A stretch of DNA of 64,000 nucleotides from Aquatica leii (taxonomy: Eukaryota > Arthropoda > Insecta > Coleoptera > Lampyridae): the NCBI GenBank assembly GCA_035610365.1, contig CM069433.1, forward strand, positions 189,790,760-189,854,759, read 5' to 3'. The notes under the pieces were generated by a model, which was not told the DNA's origin, searched no databases, and worked only from the letters and a program-made list of their open reading frames with translations. Shown here in pieces: positions 31,879-43,859 of the stretch (positions are counted from its first letter, which is position 1; every line of letters starts with the position of its first letter). The position numbers and the translations under genes were made by a program.

Positions 31879-34521
31879 TTACAACGACAAGTCTCGGCGC
31901 CATCTGTGCAATGACGAACAAATTGATTTAAATGGTAATTCTTCGGCTCCTTTAGGATATCTAAAACAGCTTCATATATAAACGCATTAACAACGCATTC
32001 ATTACTTACAAAATTGAAATTGTGTCGTAGACCTTTCTCAAAGACCCTGGCATGCTACGCGCAGCCTGTTTTAAGTGTTTTACTAAACTCTCCTTTTCCT
32101 CTGCATTCTCGTTAGGAGGATGGTTATGAGGATGTGTCAGTCGAAGATTGTTACTCGACATGCCGACTGGTAAAATTGCTCTAGCCCGACATCCAGATCG
32201 TTTTACTTCGGCGCAGGCTAAATATCTGAATGAACGTTAATACTTCGTACTAATTCATAAGGTACACTTGTCCCGATTAACCGTTCAGAATATAATTTCA
32301 AACACGATCAAAAAATTACTCCTTTGAGAGTAAACATGAAAAAATACTAACCAGTGCTGCGTAGGTACAGTTGATAGTACCTAAGACGACCACATAATTT
32401 TAAGGAATCGTGAAAGCAGCCATAGTCCATATCATCGAAAACGTCCCCTATACAATTAACGTATATATATGAGTAGTTATGTAGTGAGGATTCTGGATCA
32501 CTCGGGTAAGATCGGCGGGAGATCGTAAAATTTCGTTGCTATCGTTTTGTTTCGGGTATGCTCGAGTTGCATTTGGATTTTGTAAGTCGGGATAGATCGT
32601 ATTGGTGGTGGGGGAGTCGTAAAGAATTGTAAGAGTCGTTTCGTTTCGGTAATGATCGGATGTAGGTCAGTCGGCGAAGTTCGTAGTGATGGTGGGGATG
32701 CTATTGTATGTATATAAAGGTAATATTTGTAAAGATTTAATACTAGTATCTTCTTCTTTTTAATAAACTTAAGAAAAATATAAAGATGGAATCATTTTTT
32801 GTAAACTTGAACGAAACTTCTCATTTGGTTCCTTATCTAAGTGCTAGAAGTCTATTAATAAATGAGCTGTATAAAATAAAGTGTTTTAGTAAAATGGATG
32901 GTAAATTTGGGGAGCAAGTAATTGTCGAATGCCAAGATTTTAAAGTACCTCTACCGCAAAGATTTATTAACAAGTTTTCGATTGAAGACATAAACCAAAT
33001 TAATAGCTTGATTGGTTCGGGAAAAAACATCTATCTCGTGAGCCGAGGAGCTGTTGGTGAAACAACAAACATTGAATTTGTTCAAAAATAAAACAGAGTT
33101 ATAATGTATGACATATGTAAATATTTAAAAAATGTAAAGTAGAAATAAACAATAAATGTTTGAATTAATAATACGTTTTTTATTTTACTATTACAGATTT
33201 TATCATACCTTAGTAAACATAGGCAGTAGCTTAATCTATTGTTATTTATGTAATACTGTTTTTGTTTATTCAGCTGTTGTGAGTTTCATCAAAGCCTAAC
33301 CACTTTACATACATTTTAGTTCCTTTCTTTCGTAAAATTCTTTCAATTAAGTACGTATCCGGATGTATATTTTTACATTCTTTAAATTCTTAGTGATTTC
33401 ATACATTTTAATTTTAGTTGATAACTTTTCTAATTCTTCCAAATATAGTTTTAACCTTAGTTTATAAATTTTTCTCATACGTACTCTTGTGTGATTCATT
33501 TTTCACTCTGGAACAAATTCGATGTTTGTTGTTTTGCCAACAGCCCCTCGGCTAACGAGGTAGATGTTTTTTCCCGAACTAATCACGCTATTAATTTTGT
33601 TTATGTCTTCAATAGAAAACTTGTTGATAAATCTTTGTGGAAGAGGTACTTTAAAATCTTGGCATTCGACAATCACTTGCTCTCCAAATTTACCATCGAT
33701 TTTACTAAAACATTTGATTGTATATTGCTCATTGATTGATAGACTTCTTGCACTTACATAAGGAACCAAATGAGAAGTTTCGTTCAAGTTTGTAAAAAAT
33801 GATTCCATCTTTATTTTTTTAATTTATTCAAACAAATAAGAGTTATTAAAAAACTAATATTAAAATCTTCACAAATGTTACCTTTATATACACACAATAG
33901 CGTCCCCACCATCACTACGAACTTCCCCGACTGACCTACATCCGACCGTAACCGAAACGAAACGACTCCTACGTTTTACAATTCACCCACCACCAATACG
34001 ATCTATCCCGACTTACAAAATCCAAATGCAACTCGAGCATACCCGAAACAAAACGATAGCAACGAAATTTTACGATCTCCCGCCGATCTTACCCGAGTGA
34101 TCCAGAATCCTCACTACATAACTACTTATATGTAAACCCCTATAAAATTCTATTACAGAATTTTTGTATTAAAAATCATTGTAACAAAAGAACATACAAG
34201 AATTTACAGAGTTAATCCTAAACGGGACTTTTTCGACGTGACTTCAGAAGATAGGTAGAGCAAAACCAAAAAAAAAAAATTAGGAACGAATCAAAAGAAA
34301 ATCTCTCGCGTTTCTTCTTAAAAATGGTTAATCGGGAATGATTAGACTTAGAAAAAAAAATTACGTTACTTACCTTATCCGATTGTTCTTTCCAGCAATT
34401 AATTTACTATGATAGACAAATCCACCATGAATAAATCTTGTGCGAGTCCTCGATCTCGGTTTTTTACTACCGGTATTAGGTTCGGCAATTGAAAATTCGT
34501 TTGGATCAAATTTGTCGTCAT
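31879..34521 (-). CDS. mod(mdg4): mod(mdg4) module 2, three-exon FLYWCH tail, intron carrying a fossil
   Basis: The exons are 34,521-34,374, 32,225-32,010 and 31,960-31,879, all with GT...AG ends and the same phases as the sister modules. Exon a is the longest of its class: DDDKFDPNEFS, then KKPRSRTRTRFIHGGFVYHS. Exon b holds YLACAEVKRSGCRARAILP, then THPHNHPPNENAEEKESL. Exon c is YPKGAEELPFKSICSSLHRW plus a short end. The first intron is about 2.15 kb against roughly 45-60 bp in modules 1, 3 and 4, because a palindromic Polinton-type fossil (32,472-34,126) sits in it. The reading frame is undamaged, so the module may still be used if the intron is removed efficiently. Confidence 0.85.
32472..34126. 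mobile_element. Palindromic Polinton/Maverick-type fossil with 6-bp target duplication
   Basis: The element is 1,655 bp. Its ends are 5'-AGTAGTTATGTAGTGAGG and the exact inverse, and it is flanked on both sides by TATATG, a perfect 6-bp duplication. AG...CT ends and 6-bp duplications are Polinton hallmarks. The inverted arms are at least 620 bp long. Each arm carries one inward-pointing copy of a 101-residue frame (32,786-33,091 plus; 33,503-33,808 minus) that looks like a small beta-rich, possibly OB-fold, protein (cores CFSKMDGKFGEQVIVECQDF and KVPLPQRF). In the centre, on the minus strand near 33,290-33,400, is a chromodomain-like stretch (YVKWLGF) of the kind found at integrase ends. It is a short derivative, not a full element. 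Highly similar arms and an intact duplication suggest it is fairly young. Confidence 0.7.
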
Positions 34522-34731
34522 CTACCAAAGAATACTGAGCATCAATGTTGAATTAAACTAATTGTTATTATAACATAGAAAATGAGTTATGGGAGGGCGT
34601 GTAAAAATTAAAACGCAACTGCCGCTATTTCCTGTTTATTTTCCGTCCGTATAAAGTAAATAAGTGCAAACTAAAACCATCAAACTATATGTATTATTCC
34701 ATACGAAATACAATTTGATTTAAAAACTGTT

Positions 34732-35244
34732 TTACATATTCGGATTGTGGCGCCACCTGTGTAGAGAAGAACTAACAGATCGGAATGGTATTTCCGCGGC
34801 TGCTTGGGGATAACTAAAACGTTTGTTGGTTAAATAAGGTCGTGTAAAGCGAGGAATAACTTACAATTCCGCAATCGTTTCGTAAACGTTTTTTAATGTC
34901 GAATTCTCCATTGATCTAACGGCAGCTTTTAAATGATGAACAAATGAATACTTTTCTTCGGCAGTACTGTCGGGTGGATGATTATGAGGTTGGGTAATTT
35001 TTATTTGATCCGAAGTTCCATTTAAAGGCAAAGTAGCTCTTCCATGACAACCGACTCTTTTATTTTCTGCGCAACCTAAGTATCTATAATTTATATCGAT
35101 TATTTTAAATAATAATTTGTATAACACATATTTACCGTAGAGGCGGTTGGCCCGATATTAGATTATTATGATAGACAAATCCATCAACTATGAAGCGCAT
35201 TCGTGTGTTTACACGTTTCTTTCGTTTCTTTGTTTCTTTGACAT
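34732..35244 (-). CDS. mod(mdg4): mod(mdg4) module 1, three-exon FLYWCH tail
   Basis: This is the module nearest the common exons. The exons are 35,244-35,136, 35,083-34,865 and 34,813-34,732, with GT...AG ends and phases 2+3n+2, 1+3n+2 and 1+3n. Exon a starts DVKETKKRKKRVNTRM, basic enough to serve as a nuclear signal, and continues RFIVDGFVYHNNLISGQPP. Exon b has YLGCAENKRVGCHGRATLP, then KITQPHNHPPDSTAEEK and a helix. Exon c has YPQAAAEIPFRSVSSSLHRW. Joined to the common exons it would add 136 residues to a BTB body of about 273. No lesions are seen. Confidence 0.87.
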
Positions 35245-36039
35245 CTATTAAAACAAAAACACTATATGTTTTGCGATCCTTAGTTGATTAACAACAGGTT
35301 TAACATTAACATCATTTATTACAGATACAAACAAATATTATTACGTGTGGTGGTAATTATAAATGTAATCAAGTAAATACTTAAGAGCAAGAGCAATTGT
35401 CATGGAAGTCTTTACAAGTAGGCGCCGAATAAACCGCACACGCGGCACGAGCCGAACGAAATATTGTTTTCATTAATTTGTATAGAAACACACTATATGG
35501 AGCCGCACGAATTACAGTGCCGTCTTTTAAATCAACGGAACAATCATTTCTTTCGGTACGATTCGTTCGGCTCCGGCTAGTGTGCGTCTTCGCGTTATCA
35601 TTATAGTGCTGAATTTTCAGATAGGAAAGTAAACGCCAATATTGCGCGGAATGAGACACAATTCTGCAACAAGGCAGGACAAACAAATCCAGTACGAATT
35701 AGAAACACAGTCAGTATCACCTCTCGGCGCAACAATCCAGAAAAGAACATTCCGACTAAATACCGGGTAGTGACCATTAGTCCGTTAATTATATCAGTGG
35801 TGGTACACTCAAAGACATTTAAATTTGCTTTCACTGTTCCGACGACAGATTCTACGAGTTTGTTTTACGCCGTACCTTCTCTGCGCCCTTTCGGGAAAAA
35901 ACATGATCTCAGAGAATCTAGATAGATTTTTCTGTTACGTCAATAAACCGTAATTAATCCCTTATTTTAAAGAATATCAAAAACATACAATAAAACTTTC
36001 AGCATTTGCTGTGTACTCTGTGACATAAAAAATGCAACA
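35245..36039. other. Start of the large TE-filled intron; unassigned minus frame
   Basis: A minus-strand frame at 35,686-35,381 of 101 codons contains a GTVIRAAPYSVFLYKLMK stretch but matches no family I know, has no FLYWCH ligands and lacks an in-phase acceptor. Two copies of the word GAGCCGAACGAA lie in inverted orientation (about 35,450 and 35,565). The stretch may be a small inverted-repeat element rather than a gene. Confidence 0.3.
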
Positions 36040-36995
36040 CTGAGAAGGCTCTAGAATTTTTGGACCAAACTTGGCAGAAACGTTTGCAATTCTTTTGTTT
36101 TTGCGTTTTGAGGCTGCGATTATGCCTAGAGTGCGGCAACGTGAAAATGATCGACAACTGAGTGAATTCGACCGAGGTCGCATTATTGGCTTACATGAAA
36201 GTGGTTTTTCGTTTAGGAGAAATTGCTAACCGTTTCTAAGACCGCCATCTTCAAATAATGATATTAAGAGACCGATTCTAGAGTACAAGATCAATAGGCG
36301 AGCAATGGTTTCGAAACAAAGGACCTCCTGTAATCCTTCGTATAGTTTACCGTCGAATTAAGAGTTTTTGGCTTGCAGTCCTATCGACCACATCTTCTGA
36401 CGGCTCATCATCGGCAGCAACGTTTGAAATTGCGACCCTGCGACTGAATTGTGACGTGGAATGGCATAGGGTGGTCTTTAGTGACGAATCCCGATTCTGC
36501 TTGGGAATGCACGATGGTCACATGATGGCCAGACGTCGCAATGAGCAGTTTTCTGTTGAGCGGTATATTCACTACACTGTGGGGGTTATGGTATGGGGTG
36601 CTATTGTTTATAGAACCAGGTCGCAGTTGGTATTAATCCAAGGCAATATGAATGCCCACCGATATGTTGATGAAGTGGAAGAACTTAATTTTCCAACAGG
36701 ATAATGCCTGTCCCCACATTGCAAGGCATTCCCAACATTTCGCCTATCGATCATATGTGGGACATAATGAGCAGAAAACTCAAGCAATTAGCCAATCCTC
36801 CACAGACACTAGAAGCATGAATTACAGATTGCCTGGGATGCAATACCTCAGAAAGGAATCGACCTAGTAGCTTTTGTGCCAAGAAGGGTGTTTGGAGGAA
36901 TTGCCTCTATCTTTTGTAAAATTTCTTTCAAATGTTAATCAATTACTACCTTTGACTAGTTTCTGCCAAGTTTGGTCCAAAAACTCTAACGCCTT
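36040..36995 (+). pseudogene. Tc1-like transposon with inverted ends, decayed
   Basis: The left end has TTTTTGGACCAAACTTGGCAG (36,056-36,076) and the right end the inverse, CTGCCAAGTTTGGTCCAAAA (about 36,964-36,983). Between them the plus strand gives a Tc1-type transposase in pieces: MPRVRQRENDRQLSEFDRGR, a helix-turn-helix start; then HRVVFSDESRFCLGMHDG with the first catalytic Asp; then GAIVYRTRSQLVLIQGNMNA; then the QQDNACPH box with the second Asp. Stops and frame changes break it at several points, so it is non-autonomous now. A second small fragment of the family lies at 62,205-62,340. Confidence 0.85.
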
Positions 36996-37004
36996 CTTTA
37001 CAAT

Positions 37005-39015
37005 TATTTTCTATTTTGTCAAATAACAAAATATCGACCAATCAAATATTTTAAAAGATATTTTGAAAACCACTCTATCGATTATTGAAAATAAAACATG
37101 TATAAAATCCTTAAACTATCTGTCCAAAAAGTTTTTATTCAAATTAAAAGATAAATTTTAACAGACTGCAACAATTATTTAAAAGAAAGTTGAATGAAAG
37201 CCGAAACGCTTACTTCAAACTTGGGACACGTGTTTTCCAGTTTGTGCGTACAAATTTAAATACTTTTTGATCTGGTTCTTTAATATGTTATCATTATTTC
37301 AAAAAACAATTGTATTTACTGCTTCATTTTGCTTTTAGTTTTTGTAGAGGAGAAGATATCCAAATCGTTAGCAACAAGTTGCTGCATTTTTTTAAAATAT
37401 GGAGACGTTTGTCAGGGATTGGCAGTTTTCACCCTACAATTGCCGAGATTTCCATTAGATTTCGTCGAACCGCTGCATTTGAAGAAGCTGTTCTTAATAC
37501 AGTGCACGCCCTTATTAGAATCACGGTTATTGTTATCAGTCGGGTAATGTTATCACTTTATTAAAGAACGATTCGGACGTATGCTACTACATAGTAAAAA
37601 CACCGTTTACAATAATCATAATATAGGTTTATGTTATCAATTTTCTTCTCAGGTTTGTTTCTATATATAAACGATAACCAATTTTATTTTAATTTTTTTG
37701 CAAAATTTTCACAATACGCTTGTTTATAGTGAAAAACTTTGATCATTGTACCCTGAAACTAGTTGTTTTGCAGATTTAGCTTTATTGTTGCTGTATTATT
37801 TGTTTATTCACGTATTTTGACTGACCATCGTAACATTGCCTCATTTAAACATCTGTAATCTTTGCAAATTAACTTAGCAAGCATGTGCGTTCTTAGAATA
37901 ACAATTTCATTTAACTACGTCTTATGTGATAAGGTTATTTTGTATCTATTTGTATTTTTAGTGTTAGCAAATTGCTGAGAAGACGTGTAGTTCTTAAGAA
38001 CGGTGAATTTATTTTGATATTTTTGGTTGTATTGATGCCTCGATTTCACCTTCCAAATTAAAAAATCTATTAATCAGATACATACGCTGTATATATTTAC
38101 TGCTTTCTAACCAATAAACATTTACTTGTTTTTTTCATTCGGTTATCAAAAAACCCCAAGTCCGAACGTGATTCTATTAAGCTTTGAGACCTGAGACTTC
38201 CAGCCAATATTGTTTTGTCGTTGGTTTCTTGAACGTTGCAATCTTCAGAATCGTTTTGAAAAGTTGATTTTATTTACAGACGAATCTTATTTCACAAAAG
38301 ACGGTGTATGTAATTCTCGCAAAAATCACCTGTGGTGTGATGAAAATCCCCACGCAATATTTATTCTGCGCATCAACCACGTTTTTCAGTATCTGTATGA
38401 GCTGAAAACTTTCTGCCAGAGCTTCTCGATGACTTACTGCTAAACATCAGACGAAGACTTTGGTTTCAACATGATGGACTACTAAATAGAGAATATCCGA
38501 ATAAGTGGATTGGGAGAAAAGGTGGCCAGTCCGGAAAACACCGAATTAGAACTGGTGGCTAGAATAGTAGCTGCAGCAAAAGATATAAAAGACAAGTGTC
38601 TCTTCTAAGATTAAAATACGCTGCAGGGCTTGCGTATCTGCGAATGGTAGCCGTTTTAAAAATCAAGTTTGGTCCTTCCCTTGTTGTTCCATTGTTCATT
38701 GTTTTATTTTTCTTATTAGTTTGTTTGTTTCTTGTTTAATGGCAGCAAGCCTACTTAAATTGTTAAAATTTATTTTGTAATTCAATTTGAATAAAAACGT
38801 TTTTTGGGCAGATCGAAAAATATGTTTTAGAGAATCGAAAGTAAGTGCTGAGCGTTTATTTTTTTTTTTTTTTGAACATTCCTTAAAATAAAGGAGTAAT
38901 GACGATATTTCAAAAAGCAAAAAAACTACTCCAAATCAAAAATTTGAACTAAGAAAAGTTGTTTGTTTCAATGAGTTCTAACTGCCATTTTCGAGTGTTA
39001 CAACTTAGTAATTAA
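37005..39015 (+). pseudogene. Mariner-like element, copy A
   Basis: Coding remnants on the plus strand include a helix-turn-helix region in broken frames (37,360-37,500: the FVEPLHLKKLFLIQ stretch). After a gap come RWFLERCNLQNRFEKLILFTD (first catalytic Asp at FTDES, about 38,215-38,290), KNHLWCDENPHA, and a WFQHDG box near 38,460 (second catalytic Asp). The right terminus (38,928-39,011) is the inverse of the left terminus of copy B1 at 50,333-50,410, sharing AGTTCAAATTTT-type words and GTTACAAC/GTTGTAAC. The left terminus is cut by the Tc1-like element. It is broken throughout. Confidence 0.7.
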
Positions 39016-40706
39016 GTATTGAGCATAAAGAAAATTAAAATAAACTGGAAAAATATAAAGTAGCGACTAATTTAACATATTGCTGTTCTGTACGCGCGAT
39101 AGTGTCGAGTTCGAAGAAAAACCACTTAGTATTAAGCGTCGAGACAAAGTTAAAATTTTTAGAAAAAATAAGAAAAGAGACCAGCTTTACAAAGTTCTGT
39201 CCAAACTAAATTGTGGAGAAGAAGCAATATACGCGAGATCCACTCAAAGAGGAAACTTAGAAGAGGTCTCAGAAAGATGATTGAATTTTTTTAAATGGAA
39301 AAAAAAGCTATAGTTTTAAAGAAGTTCTGCGTAATGTGTTACTGACGTATTATACGTAAACTCATAAACTGAAATCATTTTTTTCATATATTCGTTAGAT
39401 ACATTTTCAATTACATAAAAAATACCATCGTGAAATTCAATCTATAATATCGAACGTCTATAAGTGAAACTTCGATATCTCCAATATTCATAATTCCCCA
39501 GATTCGACTGTAGAAGTCTCAGGATCTGGTGAACTGTGGCGCTGTAATCGATTATATTAAAATGTTGCTATCATTTGTCTTACAAACATTTAGCGGGTTT
39601 CTAGCTTATGCGTTGCCTTTGTATTTATGTATTAATAAAATTATTTGTATATAATATATAAATATGCGATTATTTTTAAATTATTTACAGTTTTTGTTGG
39701 CGTGTAGGACTTTTAAATAGACTAAAGTTTTCGAGTTGCACTTTTTAGTTTGTTAGTTCTGATTTTCGACTCAAGGTCACAGTTCACGACATAATAAAAC
39801 ACCTCTACAGCTATTTAAAAAAAAATTAAAAGCGTACATATAATAAATTAAAAAAATTACAAAATGCTTTTTGTAAATCTTTTGTGTTCAATGTTTTTCA
39901 GTTGCGTGTGCAAATTTGATTTTTTACATCTTTCACGGCTCAAACTTTCGCTCCATTTAACTTAACTTTTCGCACAAATTGCCAAAATTCCTTTAAATTA
40001 AAAAACAATTAAAGAATTGTGTTTTTGCTAATACCTTTCGGTTTTTTTAACTAAATCCTTACTGTTTTTATCAGCATTTATTATGTAATAATAAACCAAT
40101 CACAGAATTATACGATATCAACATTTTTATTGGAAAAAAAACATTTAAATTGCAAATAGTAAAATTGGAACTACCTAAAACCTAAAATTTATCACTTACT
40201 AAAAAGACAGCCCCAAATTCAAGACGATTCACTTCTACAATGTAAATTAAACACATACTCACCTAAACACTATAGAAACAAAAATGCACAACTCACACTA
40301 CACATTACTGTCTCCATTTTACATAACCGAATCGTTTCAACATTATATATGTACGTATTGAGAATTTCTTACAATATAAGAATGTGTTGAAACATTTTTT
40401 TTATAGCTTTCGGGTAAAAAATTACATTTGTAATTATAAAATTAAACAAATTATTGCAGAACGTATTAAATCTAACGAACGCTCAAAGAGTAAAAAAAAA
40501 TACACAATAACAACAATAACATTAACAAAATTTCTAAAATCTCTAACCATTTGACTGCGATTCATTTTATCTAAAATATCCGTAAAAACTGATCGTTGAA
40601 TTAATATAAAGGTGATAAAAATAGGTATTGATGATTTAACTGTATTTAACTAATAATAAATTAACAGGTGTTCTTGACATTAAATAATAAGAATTATGAA
40701 ACTCAT
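39016..40706. other. No gene seen
   Basis: AT-rich intronic sequence. A plus-strand frame at 39,080-39,280 is rich in Lys and Arg but matches nothing I know and has no splice context. No FLYWCH exon was found on either strand. Confidence 0.4.
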
Positions 40707-40945
40707 TTAAAATACAGAATTTGTATGATATATTCCAAAACAAGGATAAACGCACAACCCTACGCCACAATCCTGACATTGATATCTACTTTCCCTACGG
40801 ACTTTGCCTTTTGTGCACACAACACATCTTCTAGTTGGATTCGTTTTCTTCGCATACGGATTAAAATATATAGCTGGAAAGTGCCTTTCGGTCAGACGCG
40901 TTAGATCGCTTCCACTTCCTTTGCTTTGGATTACATTTTCTGAAC
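40707..40945 (-). pseudogene. piggyBac transposase C-terminal finger, relic 1
   Basis: The minus strand reads SKGSGSDLTRLTERHFPAIY, then TRRCVVCTKGKVRRESRYQC, then CGVGLCVYPCFGIYHT and a TAA at 40,707. This is the cysteine-rich C-terminal domain of PGBD4-like piggyBac transposases. The catalytic domain is absent. Loss of upstream homology is abrupt near 40,945, so it is a truncated fragment of a different subfamily from the pair at 45,444-50,151. Confidence 0.8.
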
Positions 40946-42485
40946 AAAGTAAGGTATAGTGAGAGCGTGAATATACGCCGTCCTTATGTAATGGTGGAAA
41001 TTCGAGGACGTATATATAAGCCCTCCGCAGTCAAATAGTTAATAATGCCGAAATTTTGCTAATGTCGCTTATAATGCAAATCAAGAGTGTAATTTGATCA
41101 ATAAAGTTCGTACACTGATAAAAAAAAATTTCAACTTCAACTGCACTCTCACAGTATTGGTCACAATAAATTAAATTTAAAGAATATGATTTATTATAAA
41201 TAGATATTGTTAGACAATTAACATTTCTTATTATGGTACTTTTTAAACAAAAAACGTTTCGACCTGCTTCACAGAACGGCTTTCATCGAAACTGCAGCTA
41301 CAGTCACATACCACAACCCTTGGACGCAAACTGTTTTTTTTTCTTATATAAGTAACAATACATACACAGCCAGGGAGAAAGTAAATAATTGTGACGATAT
41401 AGCAGTCCCAAGAAGCTGTAATTTGCGGTATTAACAGATACCCCCCCCCCGGTGAAAGAAACGAATCTCGTAGAAAAAAAATGCCAAAGAAAAACCTAAT
41501 AAGAAAAGTTTTTGATGATGACTCTAATTCTAACAGTAACATTAGAAGCTACTGAAAACATTTGCAATTATTGCAACTGCTCCAATCAATACAACAATAA
41601 AAAAAGTACGGTAATTTAAATGTGGTAGTACACTCAAGAAAAGAAAAAACGGGACACAACCTACTGCTAAGTATCTATACGTTGGTACAAATATGTCGTT
41701 GTGTTTAACCCTATCCATTATAACAACACAAACCTCACACGTTTCGGGTACATTTTACTCAACATAAAAGACAAAAAATTTTGTCGGTTAGGACTTTAAA
41801 TTTCCTATGGACACTGAAACTGTATTAACAAAAAATATTTAAAAAAGTGCATCGTATTGTTTTAGAGGTACCACATCACATAGTAAAACATCAACAGTGC
41901 ATGTGATATATTTAACTGCAACAATCAATAAAAGCAGCAAGCGATGATGATCCGAAGAGATGGCGTTGTTCAGAGTAATTGACAATTGATGAAACTTAGA
42001 TTCATTATTACACACCGTAGTCGAATAGATAGTTCCAGAACCAGTACCATCATGACAATGCATTAGAACACGCGCATCAATTAAAACTAAGACAAAATTG
42101 TAACCCTTCAGACCAGAACCAGCCTTAATGAGGCAGTCGAATGGAAAACGGTAGGTTTCGTAGATTTTGAAAAATCGATTATTAGAGAATCGTTGTATTA
42201 AAAAATTGTTGAGCAATAGAATCGATATTTCCCCCAAAAATTGTTTTCTAATTATGAAGCCACTGACTTAGTAGTACTACAACAAAAAAAGCTGTGACAA
42301 ACACTTCTTGAAATTATTCTCCATAACTATCAATCATACTACGCAAGACCAAGCTTAACAAAACATGTTGTACCAAACTTTTGTAAAAATCGAAGGATTG
42401 AACTCCCAAGAAACTAAAAAAAAAAACGTTTATTCATTGCACAAATTATTTTACACGATACAAAGTTAAACACCCAACAATCTAA
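40946..42485. other. No gene seen; one MITE-like end
   Basis: The end-like word CACTCAAGAAAAGAAAAAAC at 41,632 resembles the terminus of the MITE at 25,622, but no opposite end is visible. A run of 10 C lies near 41,442. Minus-strand frames at 41,243-41,542 and 41,839-42,237 have no family resemblance and unusual composition, so I do not call them. Confidence 0.4.
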
Positions 42486-42716
42486 TCAATGTTTGTAATT
42501 TTCCAGCGTGTGATACTTAAGAAAGCAATCACCAATATGGATTCCAGGTTTGTTGGGACAAGTTTCACAATATGTCCTCGTTTCGTGTCTTCCATGAGGA
42601 ATTTTTCTGTTTGAGCATACGGCACAATCTTTTTTTGTTCCCGAACGTATTACGTGAAGTTGTTTGTTCAGCCTTATATTTGAAGTCGAACGCCGCCGTC
42701 GAACGTTTCCCGTCAC
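42486..42716 (-). pseudogene. piggyBac transposase C-terminal finger, relic 2
   Basis: The minus strand reads LHVIRSGTKKDCAVCSNR, then RETRTYC-like sequence with CETCPNKPGIHIGDCFLKYH. The C-x2-C ... C-x2-C ... H pattern is that of the piggyBac C-terminal domain, diverged from both relic 1 and the pair. No catalytic domain is detectable beside it. Confidence 0.65.
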
Positions 42717-43859
42717 TCATTATGGATAATAAAAAATAAATTCAATTAACGAAGCAAATAAAATGCACAACATAAGACAAGACATTTCTTAGACCCAAGC
42801 CAGACGGGTAAATTTGATTTTACTAATATTGCTCCAATGAGAAAAACCAGACGAGATTGTTCAAGCAGCGACGCAAATATGGGGTTTGGTAGAGTAATGT
42901 TTATTAAATCCGTGAAGCGATTTGTAAATCTTTAAAGGAAAGAAAACAAGACGTGCTTAACGTATGCCTTCAACTAAACCAATGCAATTCGAAAACCTTC
43001 CCTTACAATATCTAGTGCAACTCATTGTACGTAGCGCAGCTTGACAACAAGCTCGTCTGACCAACAGACGAAACGTTGTCCTGGTTCATAATGTCTTCGC
43101 GCTCGTTTGGCCCGGGTCCATAGTTCTATCACAACGCGTATTAAATTAAGTCAAAAATAAAAGGTGTGTGGATCTCTGACGACATGCAACGTACAAAATT
43201 AATAGCTAGATTCGATGCGGTATAAAACCCAGTAGGCTAAACTTATAACTTGTAATGCCGATTTGCTGTTACCAACAAAAAGTGGTGGTGATGTTTATCG
43301 TACATTAATACACAAGCAATATGTAACACAGTCACTCAAGAAGCCTTTTTTTTTAGTTTTCCTGCATTTTAGCCTTAGAATGCTTTTACGCAAAAGACTA
43401 TTTTTTTCAATCAAGAAGATGCGACTTGCCAATGAACTCTTAAAAAGGTTGGACTAAAACGCTTCAACTTTAAACGTGGTCACTCATTATTCGAGAAACC
43501 CTCGCGTTTGGTGTTTTTCTAAATTCCCATCTAAACCGTTCCCCAACACAACATTTTTGAATAAAAAGCAGTAAATTTGTATAGAAACCTCACAATTAGT
43601 GTCGCTTTAGCAGATTTATTACCTTTAGGCAAAACATAAGATCAAAAATTACGAAGCATTTTTTTTTCTGCGAAAGGCTAGTTTTGTTTTTACTGACTTT
43701 ACAGATGAGTAAAATTTATCTGGCATGCGTCAAAAGTCAAAATTTGGTACAATTTTTTTTTTTATTTACTTAAGAGAAAAACATAAAATCGGTATACACA
43801 CTGAAAACAAAAGGAAACAGACAAAAATGACAAATAGAAGTCATAAGAAGAGAAATCCA
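42717..43859. other. No gene seen
   Basis: AT-rich intron sequence with a GC-richer patch around 43,020-43,130. No recognisable protein or repeat. Confidence 0.4.

Noticed and set aside
35381-35686. Minus-strand 101-codon frame as an additional mod(mdg4) module
   Set aside because: It lacks the C...C...H-x-H finger, and the nearest acceptor gives the wrong phase (a stop follows).
41839-42237. Minus-strand 132-codon frame as a host or alternative mod(mdg4) exon
   Set aside because: No FLYWCH ligands, no in-phase acceptor, odd composition and no family resemblance.
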